Of a stretch of DNA of 64,000 nucleotides, positions 1-6,563 are shown piece after piece; position 1 is the first letter of the stretch; each line of letters begins with the position of its first letter. The DNA lies in contig CP151667.1 in NCBI GenBank assembly GCA_038400315.1, positions 2,863,174 through 2,927,173 on the forward strand, written 5' to 3'. The DNA is from Isosphaeraceae bacterium EP7. GTDB lineage: Bacteria > Planctomycetota > Planctomycetia > Isosphaerales > Isosphaeraceae. The translations under genes and the position numbers were made by a program. Below the pieces are notes generated by a model, which saw nothing but the letters and a program-made list of their open reading frames with translations, did not search any database and was not told the DNA's origin.

Positions 1-1
1 C

Positions 2-574
2 GTGACCAGTTCCAACAGCAGCGCCGCGGGAATCGCCGCGGGCTCGGGAGTGCCGACCCGGCACATCAGCCGCTGGCTGGGAATCGTCAAGGCATACACG
101 ACCCGCGTGGGCGGCGGGCCGTTCCCGACCGAGCTTCACGACGAGACGGGCGAGCGCATCCGCCGCGTGGGCCGCGAGTACGGCACCGTCACGGGCCGCC
201 CCAGGCGCTGCGGCTGGTTCGACGCGGTGGCCACCCGCCACGGGGCGAGGGTCAGCGGTGCCACCGAGATCGCCGTGATGCTGCTGGACGTCCTGAGCGG
301 GATCGACCAGCTCAAGGTGGCCGTGTCCTATGAAGATGAGAACGGCAAGCGAGTCGAGAACGTCCCGGCCCACCTCTCGGACCTGGCCCGCTGCCGGCCG
401 GTGTTCGAGACCTTGCCCGGCTGGACGGAAGACCTGACCGCCTGCCGCCACTGGGATGATTTGCCGGGAGCGGCCCGCGACTACGTCGGGTTCCTGGGCA
501 AGCAGCTGGGCGTCCCGGTGTCGATCGTCTCGGTCGGCCCCGAGCGCAAGCAGACGATCGACGTGCCTCGCTAG
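2..574 (+). CDS. purA: Adenylosuccinate synthetase, C-terminal part (cut by window edge)
   Basis: This is the C-terminal 190 residues of adenylosuccinate synthetase, the GTP-dependent enzyme that joins IMP and aspartate on the way to AMP in the cytoplasm. The signs are the [10 protein letters not shown] segment, the [10 protein letters not shown] block and the [11 protein letters not shown] segment, in the order found in PurA. The reading frame is open at the left edge, so the true start lies outside the window; the first GTG here is an internal valine, not a start. The family is usually about 430 residues, so a little over half the gene is missing. The isoprenyl transferase gene follows on the same strand after about 100 bases, which is compatible with cotranscription. 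Confidence 0.93.
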   Translation: MTSSNSSAAGIAAGSGVPTRHISRWLGIVKAYTTRVGGGPFPTELHDETGERIRRVGREYGTVTGRPRRCGWFDAVATRHGARVSGATEIAVMLLDVLSGIDQLKVAVSYEDENGKRVENVPAHLSDLARCRPVFETLPGWTEDLTACRHWDDLPGAARDYVGFLGKQLGVPVSIVSVGPERKQTIDVPR

Positions 575-671
575 GTCGACGCAGGATGGGCCGCACGCCC
601 GCCAGGCCCACTCGAATGGATTCGAGCCGGCGTCCCGAACCCGCACCAGAGCCCCCGAGGTTTTGCCAAGC

Positions 672-1460
672 GTGTCCCGGACCACGACAATCACCCCGGA
701 AGGCCTGGCGCGGATCGCGCCGCTGGGCCTGACGCCCGAGCAGCTCCCCCGGCACGTCGCCATCATCATGGACGGCAACGGCCGCTGGGCCAGGCGCCGC
801 GGCCTGATGCGCAGCGTCGGCCACCGGTTCGGCATCCGCAGCGTCCGGGCGGTCGTCGAGGAAGGCTGCCGCCTGGGCCTGGGGCAGTTGACCCTCTACT
901 GCCTCTCGGTGGAGAACTGGAAGCGGCCGGCCAACGAGCTGCGGTTCCTGATGCGGTTCCTCCGCCACTTCCTGGTGGCCGAGCGAGCCAAATTAATCCG
1001 CGAGAATGTCCGCCTGACCATGATCGGCCGCCGCGAAGGGCTGCCGCCCGAGGTGCTCGACGACCTCGACCGGACCATCGCCGAGACCGCCGGCAACACG
1101 GGCCTGACCCTGTGCCTGGCCGTGAATTACGGCGGCCGGACCGAGATCGCCGACGCCGCCAGGCGGATCGCCGAGGATGTCCGCGCCGGCGTGCTCGACC
1201 CCGAGCAGGTGGACGAGTCGACCGTCTCGGGCTACCTCTACACCGCCGGGATGCCCGACCCCGACCTCTTGATCCGGACCGCGGGCGAGATGAGGCTGAG
1301 CAACTACCTGCTCTGGCAGATCTCCTACTCCGAGATCTGGGTGACCGAGACCCTCTGGCCCGACTTCCGCGCCGACGACCTGCTCGCCGGCTGCCAGGCC
1401 TACGCCGGCCGCCAGCGCAAGTTCGGCGGCCTGCCCACCGAGGCCGCGGCGACGCGCTGA
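672..1460 (+). CDS. uppS: Isoprenyl transferase (undecaprenyl diphosphate synthase)
   Basis: This cis-prenyltransferase condenses isopentenyl diphosphates onto farnesyl diphosphate to make the undecaprenyl carrier lipid for envelope glycan synthesis. The signature DGNGRWA (Asp34 of this call) binds the diphosphate and magnesium. Also visible are LYCLSVENWKRP, AVNYGGR and the C-terminal DLLIRTAGEMRLSNYLLWQ block with its RTxGExRLSN motif. A GTG at 672 was chosen as the start because it gives 262 residues with a short leader before the motif; an upstream in-frame ATG would add 72 residues overlapping the purA coding end. A weak GAGG lies about a dozen bases before the start. Its neighbour cdsA is a common partner of uppS in bacteria. 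Confidence 0.92.
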   Translation: MSRTTTITPEGLARIAPLGLTPEQLPRHVAIIMDGNGRWARRRGLMRSVGHRFGIRSVRAVVEEGCRLGLGQLTLYCLSVENWKRPANELRFLMRFLRHFLVAERAKLIRENVRLTMIGRREGLPPEVLDDLDRTIAETAGNTGLTLCLAVNYGGRTEIADAARRIAEDVRAGVLDPEQVDESTVSGYLYTAGMPDPDLLIRTAGEMRLSNYLLWQISYSEIWVTETLWPDFRADDLLAGCQAYAGRQRKFGGLPTEAAATR

Positions 1461-1483
1461 GGCCGAAGCATGGCGCGTCACGG

Positions 1484-1512
1484 TTGGTTGGGGCGGTTTG
1501 GTGTTGTACACT
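1484..1512 (+). promoter_or_regulatory. Possible sigma-70-type promoter for cdsA
   Basis: TTGGTT (1484-1489) and TACACT (1507-1512) are separated by 17 bases in the 106-base gap between uppS and cdsA. This would start a transcript about 48 bases before the cdsA ATG. The call rests on sequence match only. Confidence 0.35.
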
Positions 1513-1566
1513 GAGTTCGCGCGATTCCCCCGCCCGAGACCACGGTCGCACGCACCAGAGACCTCG

Positions 1567-2481
1567 ATGCTCGCAGCACGCCTGACGACCGGCCTCTCGC
1601 TGGTGGCCCTGACCGTCGCGCTCCTCTGGGGCGATGAGCCGCTCGCCCCCTGGTACCCGCTCTGGTTGCTCACGTCGCTGGGCATCCTGGTGCTCTGCGC
1701 CCTGGAGCTGGTGGACCTGATGGAGCGGACGGTGGTCCGGACGTCGGGAAGGGCGGTGGTGGGCGGTGTGCTGGCGCTGGGGCTGTCCAACTGGGCCCCG
1801 CACATCATGGCTCACATCATGGCGAACGGGTCGACGCATACCGACCCGGGCTTCTGGGGCCTCAACCCGGTCGACGCGATGGCCTGGCCGCTCTGGGTCT
1901 TCGTCGGGATCTTGATGGCCCTGTTCGTGTCCCAGGCGTTGCAGTTTCAGGCCCCGGGGCCGACCCTGCCGAGGATCGCGGGTTCGACGCTGGCCATCGC
2001 CTATCTCGGCCTGCTGGGCAGCGTCCTGATCCAGTTCAGGTGGCTGGAAGGGACCTACCACGGGGTGATCCCGCTGCTGACCCTGGTGGCCGCGGCCAAG
2101 GGGAACGACATCGGCGCGTACACGGTGGGCCGCCTGATCGGCAGGCGCAAGCTCTGGCCGGTGCTCAGCCCCAACAAGACGGTCGAAGGGGCCGCCGGCG
2201 GCCTGGTCTTCGGCATCGTGTTCAGTCTGGCCGTCACGGCGATCGCCCGTTATGGCCTGCGTATCCCCACGCTGGGGTGGGCTGCGGCCGTCGGCTTCGG
2301 CCTGCTCGTGGGCGTGGCGGCTCAGATTGGCGACCTGATGGAGTCGCTGATCAAGCGGGATTGCGAGCGGAAGGACGCGAGCCAGACCTTACCCGGTTTC
2401 GGCGGGATGCTCGACGTCCTCGATTCGCTCCTCTTCGCCGCCCCCGTCGGCTTCGGCTACTGGCTCTGCTTCGGCCCCTGA
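1567..2481 (+). CDS. cdsA: Phosphatidate cytidylyltransferase
   Basis: This integral membrane enzyme makes CDP-diacylglycerol from phosphatidic acid and CTP, the branch point for bacterial phospholipids. It has a run of hydrophobic segments through its 304 residues and, near the C-terminus, the CDS signature: LSPNKTVEG followed by IKRDCERKDASQTLPGFGG and a downstream D-x-x-DS. Start ATG at 1567 was chosen because the residues encoded before it are proline- and arginine-rich and unlike a membrane protein start. It lies on the same strand as uppS. Its last 25 bases overlap the tail of the leftward membrane-protein gene, so the two units converge. Confidence 0.9.
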   Translation: MLAARLTTGLSLVALTVALLWGDEPLAPWYPLWLLTSLGILVLCALELVDLMERTVVRTSGRAVVGGVLALGLSNWAPHIMAHIMANGSTHTDPGFWGLNPVDAMAWPLWVFVGILMALFVSQALQFQAPGPTLPRIAGSTLAIAYLGLLGSVLIQFRWLEGTYHGVIPLLTLVAAAKGNDIGAYTVGRLIGRRKLWPVLSPNKTVEGAAGGLVFGIVFSLAVTAIARYGLRIPTLGWAAAVGFGLLVGVAAQIGDLMESLIKRDCERKDASQTLPGFGGMLDVLDSLLFAAPVGFGYWLCFGP

Positions 2482-3056
2482 GCCAGCCGGTCCGACAGAT
2501 CGACGAGCCTGACTTCGAGCCTGAGGATCTGCTCGCGGAGCGCCGACTCGGCGCGACCGATCCGCGAGTCGATGAGCATGACCGTGGCGAGGATCAGCAT
2601 CGCCAGGGCCGTGGTCAGCATCGGCATCCCTTCTGCCGCGCGAGCCGAGGCCGATGCGAAGATCGCCAGGGCGACGATCGAGACCAGGGTGAAGCCGAAC
2701 CCCATCCGGGCGGCGATCGCGTTCTGCCCGGAGAAGTTCCCCCTCGACCGCGAGAACCCCCAGGTGGCGAGCACGATCCAGGCCAGGCCGAAGCAGGCGA
2801 AGAGGGACAGGATCGCCCGCACCCGGAATGGGGTCGACGCCGGCTCGGTGAGGGCCAACGACCCGCAGACCAGGAACCCGGACAGGCCGCCCAGGCCCAT
2901 CAGCACAGAGCCTGCGCGTCGCCGGGCCGACGAGGCGTCCGACAGGCTTGCCTCAAGCTGGGCGCCCAGGGCTTGCCCGTAGCGTCCGTGGATTGCCGGG
3001 TCGTGCAGGTCGAAGTCGTGCAGGCGCTTTTCCGGGGAATTTTCGCGGTCAGACAT
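2457..3056 (-). CDS. Membrane protein cotranscribed with the ECF sigma factor
   Basis: This protein of about 199 residues has four hydrophobic segments: a pair near residues 50-105 and a second pair near residues 120-165. They are followed by a C-terminal heptad-like stretch (RAESALREQILRLEVRLVDLSDRL) that could form a coiled coil. No family was recognised. Its start overlaps the last 8 bases of the sigma-factor gene, so translation is probably coupled. A membrane protein encoded directly after an ECF sigma factor is often its anti-sigma factor, but no zinc-binding HxxxCxxC anti-sigma motif is present, so that role is only a guess. The 3' end overlaps the convergent cdsA gene. Confidence 0.7.
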   Translation of the reverse strand: MSDRENSPEKRLHDFDLHDPAIHGRYGQALGAQLEASLSDASSARRRAGSVLMGLGGLSGFLVCGSLALTEPASTPFRVRAILSLFACFGLAWIVLATWGFSRSRGNFSGQNAIAARMGFGFTLVSIVALAIFASASARAAEGMPMLTTALAMLILATVMLIDSRIGRAESALREQILRLEVRLVDLSDRLAQGPKQSQ

Positions 3057-3606
3057 GGCGATCACCTTCGGGTTGGAGGACGTTGCGTAAGGCGTTCTTC
3101 GCCTTGAAGAGCCGTGATTTGACCGTGCCGGGCGGGATGCCCAGCACCTCGGCCACCTCGGCGATGCTCAGGTCACGCAGGAAGAAGAGGGTCAGGACTT
3201 CGCGATCCGACCGACCGATGAGCGAGAGCCCGTAATGGACCGACTCCGCGTCGTCGAACGAGGCGAGGTCGTCGGCCGCCGGCGACTCGACGAGATCGGC
3301 GTCTTCCAGCGCCTTCTCTCGTGCGTAGCCGTCGCGATGATGGCTCATGGCCCTGTTGCGGGCGATCGCGTACAGCCAGACTGGCAGGCGTTGCGGGTCG
3401 CGCAGCGAATGGATGCCGCGGAGGACCTGGAGCCAGACCTCCTGGAGCGTCTGCCAGGCGTCCTCCTCCGTCGGCACGAGCCTGCGGAGGTAGAAGAAGA
3501 GTTTCCGCTCCCAGGCTTCGATCAGCTCGTCGAAGGCCGCCCGCTCCCCCCGCTGGCAGCGGAGGACGAGGATTTCCTGCTCGATCGCCCGACGGTCCTG
3601 GTTCAA
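3049..3606 (-). CDS. ECF-type RNA polymerase sigma factor
   Basis: This is a 185-residue sigma-70 family factor of the extracytoplasmic-function type. Region 2 (roughly residues 20-90) contains the FDELIEAWERKLFFYLRRL and WQTLQEVWLQVLRGI segments. Region 4 (about residues 130-180) holds SDREVLTLFFLRDLSIAEVA and a helix-turn-helix ending in PPGTVKSRLFKAKNALR. The linker between them is short, as in ECF factors. It is the first gene of a two-gene leftward unit with the overlapping membrane-protein gene. The target promoters cannot be read from this window, and no obvious autoregulatory promoter was found in the bases upstream. Confidence 0.88.
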   Translation of the reverse strand: MNQDRRAIEQEILVLRCQRGERAAFDELIEAWERKLFFYLRRLVPTEEDAWQTLQEVWLQVLRGIHSLRDPQRLPVWLYAIARNRAMSHHRDGYAREKALEDADLVESPAADDLASFDDAESVHYGLSLIGRSDREVLTLFFLRDLSIAEVAEVLGIPPGTVKSRLFKAKNALRNVLQPEGDRHV

Positions 3607-3810
3607 CGTCCTGCCCCCTTTGCTTGAGCATCAAACTAGTCGCGGGGCGAGGGCGATCGGTTCAAATGCGGGCGAGAATTCCCGTCGAATTCAATTGGCG
3701 GCGTGTCCCGCGTTGAACGACTGCCCAGGACAATACCTCGCAAAGGCGGGCGGCATCGGCGATATTCGGCGAGAAACGCATTGCATGCCCACCATCCACG
3801 GAGCACGGCC

Positions 3811-4140
3811 ATGGCGATCCCGCACGCAGCGTCCAATCACGTCATCTCGGTCGAGCCGCTCGGCCCTGACCTCGCCGCGACGAAGTCGTGGACCCTGCTC
3901 AAGACCGAGGCCATGCAGGTGATCCGCCTGGTCGTCCCCGCGGGCAAGGAGATCCCCGCCCACGCCGCCCCCGGCGAGATCACCGTTCAGTGCCTTGAGG
4001 GCCGCGTGGCCTTCACGGCCAAGGACAAAACCCAGGAGCTCACGCCTGGCCAATTGATCTACCTGACGGCCGGGGAAACCCACGCCCTCCTCGGTCTCGA
4101 GGATTCATCGTTGCTCGTGACCATCCTCCTGGGCCGATAA
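3811..4140 (+). CDS. Small cupin-domain protein
   Basis: This is a single-cupin protein of 109 residues. The barrel motifs are degenerate: PAGKEIPAHAAPGEITVQCLEGRV fits motif 1 with one clear metal-ligand histidine, and LTPGQLIYLTAGETHALLG fits motif 2 with a histidine. Proteins of this size and shape are usually annotated as cupin or cytoplasmic cupin-like regulators without known substrate. The ATG at 3811 was chosen, preceded by GGAG about ten bases away; the sequence before it has no protein character. The nitrilase gene follows after 24 bases on the same strand, which suggests an operon. Confidence 0.84.
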   Translation: MAIPHAASNHVISVEPLGPDLAATKSWTLLKTEAMQVIRLVVPAGKEIPAHAAPGEITVQCLEGRVAFTAKDKTQELTPGQLIYLTAGETHALLGLEDSSLLVTILLGR

Positions 4141-4164
4141 TCGGACTTCCAGGGCGGGAATTTC

Positions 4165-4974
4165 ATGGCCGGACGGAAACCCATGAACCTCTTTCGAATC
4201 GCACTCGCCAACATGAAATTCCCTGCCACCCCCGAGGACTCCATCACGCTCGCCGAGCGGGCCATCGATCGGGCCTCCCGCGAGGGCGCGAGGCTCATCT
4301 GCTTCCCCGAATGCTTCGTCCCCGGCTATCGAGATCCCGGCAAGAACGTTCCGCCTCCCGACGCGCAGTTCCTCGAACGCGCCTGGTCGGCCATCGCCAA
4401 AGCCGCCGCGAGGGCGAACCTCACGGTCGTGCTCGGCACCGAACGCATCGTGAACGACGCGCTGCTGGCGACCGCCCTGGTGATCGATCCGGACGGTTCG
4501 ATCGCGGGCTTCCAGGACAAGGTCCAGATCGACCCCTCGGAAGAGTCCACCTTCACGCCGGGCACAGGCCGCCGGGTCTTCCGGGCAGGCCCGCTCACCT
4601 TCGGAGTCGTGATCTGCCACGAAGGTTGGCGCTACCCCGAGACCGTCCGCTGGGCCGCCCGGAACGGGGCCCACGTCGTCTTCCACCCGCATTTCCACGA
4701 GGCCGAGCCAGGCTCCTACCGCCCCACAACCTTCGCCGATCCCGCGAACACCTTCCACGAAAAAGCCGCCCTCTGCCGCGCCGCCGAAAACACCTGCTAC
4801 TTCGCCACCGTCAACTTCGCCAGCCCCGGCTCCCCGACCACCTCGGCCGTCATCCGCCCCGACGGGACGCTCCTCTGCTATCAGCCCTACGGCGAGGAGG
4901 GACTTCTGATCGCGGACCTCGACCTCTCCACCGCGACCGGCCTGCTGGCGTCGCGTTACAGGACCGTGATGTGA
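4165..4974 (+). CDS. Carbon-nitrogen hydrolase (nitrilase superfamily)
   Basis: This cytosolic amidase or nitrilase superfamily enzyme hydrolyses a non-peptide carbon-nitrogen bond. Counting from the ATG at 4165, the catalytic triad is visible as Glu49 (CFPECF), Lys119 (FQDKVQID) and Cys151 (VVICHEGWRYPE). The length of 269 residues is normal for the family. A second ATG six codons in (4183) is an equally possible start. The substrate cannot be told from the sequence; the family includes aliphatic amidases, omega-amidases and N-carbamoyl hydrolases. It probably forms a two-gene unit with the preceding cupin. A noncoding stretch follows. Confidence 0.88.
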   Translation: MAGRKPMNLFRIALANMKFPATPEDSITLAERAIDRASREGARLICFPECFVPGYRDPGKNVPPPDAQFLERAWSAIAKAAARANLTVVLGTERIVNDALLATALVIDPDGSIAGFQDKVQIDPSEESTFTPGTGRRVFRAGPLTFGVVICHEGWRYPETVRWAARNGAHVVFHPHFHEAEPGSYRPTTFADPANTFHEKAALCRAAENTCYFATVNFASPGSPTTSAVIRPDGTLLCYQPYGEEGLLIADLDLSTATGLLASRYRTVM

Positions 4975-5338
4975 GAACGTGGTCCTGACGCCGGCTTCCC
5001 TGAATTCATGGAAGATGGGACGCCATCGGCAGACCGACCCGGCAGATTGTCCGGACGAGGCCAGGAAGGGAAAGAAAGAACGGGCCATGTTCTCAACGGC
5101 GAAGAACATCACGGCCCAATTATTTCTTCATTTGAAAATAGACAGACTAATCGACATGCTCAAGAGAATGGACGTGAAACGCATCCCTCGGTCCACCTGG
5201 TGGCGGAGTGCGGCACCTTGACCGGTCTGGCCTGAGGGGTATTCTGGGAGCTTTCAAGGCAGGCTCGCGCCCGCGTTCGGCCAGTCGGCCGCACCCAGGA
5301 CCGCGGCCGGTCTTCACACCTTGGGCCATGGATCTCGC
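4975..5338 (+). other. Intergenic stretch without a recognisable gene
   Basis: Short open frames exist on the plus strand here but they have no start signal, no family resemblance and the arginine- and proline-rich composition of chance frames. No hairpin, promoter or RNA gene was recognised. Confidence 0.5.
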
Positions 5339-6217
5339 ATGCACCGGAATCTCTATCACGCCCTGGCGATGCTGATTTGTTTGTCATTTCCGGGCCCGGC
5401 ATTCTCCCAGAAGCCTGGTTCGGTCGATTCGATTCGCGATGCCATGACGTTCTGGGCGAGCTTCGACAACGGAGCGGATGCCGATCTCGCCGGGGGCGAC
5501 AAGCGGATCTACACGGCCTCGTCGGCGCAGCGGAAAGACCCCAGGCCGGGCCTCACTTCAGGCGAGACCGAACTGGCTCGTGGGCTTGGCCGCCGAGGCG
5601 GCGATGCGCTCCGATTCATCAAGAAGACCGACAAGGATGTCTTCTACAAGGTCGCCGGGAACGTCGATTATCGTTCAAAGGACTGGAACGGGACGGCTTC
5701 GTTCTGGCTGAGTCTCGACCCCCAGACCGATCTCGGGGACTGGTATTGCGACCCGATCCAGATCACTGAAAAGGCCTGGAACGACGCAGCGATCTGGGTC
5801 GACTTCACCAAGGACGAGCGGCCAAAGCACTTCCGTCTCGGGGTCCTCGCCAACCTGGACGTGTGGAACCCCACGAACCGCGACTTCGAAAAGATGACAC
5901 CGGCCGAGCGGCCGATCTGCGTGGTGACCCAGCCCCCGTTCGCCCGAGGGAAGTGGACCCACGTCGCCATCACCTTCGAGAATTTCAACACCGGCAAGCC
6001 CGACGGCGTCGCGAAACTCTACCTCGACGGTAAGCTCCAGGGTTCGATCTCCGGAAAGAACCAGATCTATCGCTGGGACCCGGAGAAGGCGGCGATCCAG
6101 ATCGGCATGGGCTATGTCGGCCTTTATGACGACCTGGCGATCTTTAACCGGGCGCTGACTGAGGCGGAGATTCAAAGCATCTCCACCATCGAAAGTCGCC
6201 TCGGCGTCCCGAAATAA
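5339..6217 (+). CDS. Secreted LamG/concanavalin A-like domain protein
   Basis: This protein of about 292 residues has an N-terminal signal peptide (hydrophobic ALAMLICLSFPGPAFS, likely cut after FSQ) and then one laminin-G/jellyroll domain. Typical features are FWASFDNGADAD at the start, GNGTASFW-like core strands (NGTASFWLSLDP), GKWTHVAITF, AKLYLDGKLQG and the closing YDDLAIFNRALTEAEIQ. Such domains bind carbohydrate or protein ligands; planctomycetes encode many as single-domain exported proteins of unknown target. The start at ATG 5339 was preferred to a TTG six codons upstream. No operon partner is evident. Confidence 0.85.
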   Translation: MHRNLYHALAMLICLSFPGPAFSQKPGSVDSIRDAMTFWASFDNGADADLAGGDKRIYTASSAQRKDPRPGLTSGETELARGLGRRGGDALRFIKKTDKDVFYKVAGNVDYRSKDWNGTASFWLSLDPQTDLGDWYCDPIQITEKAWNDAAIWVDFTKDERPKHFRLGVLANLDVWNPTNRDFEKMTPAERPICVVTQPPFARGKWTHVAITFENFNTGKPDGVAKLYLDGKLQGSISGKNQIYRWDPEKAAIQIGMGYVGLYDDLAIFNRALTEAEIQSISTIESRLGVPK

Positions 6218-6485
6218 CCCGACGACCACCCCGGGCGGAAGAGTAGGCTCAAGCCCGAGATCTCGGTCTGCCGGGACTATCGCGTCGAGCCGACCCGGGG
6301 TGAACCTCGGCGGACAATTCTCGGCCGGGGTTTTCCGCAGTTTGGCCGAGACAAGTAACAGCGAGTCATCGCTCAATCTCGATGCCATTCCACCACGGGC
6401 TTGCCGGCACCACAAACAACGCCCCCGATCCGGTCGACTCCAGCCACGAACGCACGGCCTCGGCTGAGATTCACTTGTCGATGCA

Positions 6486-6533
6486 AAATGGGCGTCGCCC
6501 CGGCCGTTGGGTTGGCCGGGGCGACGCCCATTT
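6486..6533. terminator. Strong hairpin, likely terminator of tal-pgi
   Basis: A perfect 20-bp inverted repeat (6486-6505 and 6514-6533) with an 8-base loop lies 31 bases past the stop codon of the leftward tal-pgi gene. The arms start with A-rich and end with T-rich bases, so it could work in both directions. The 346-base gap 6218-6563 holds nothing else recognisable. Confidence 0.75.
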
Positions 6534-6563
6534 GCGTTGATCAGGTCATCCGGCGGTGATCGC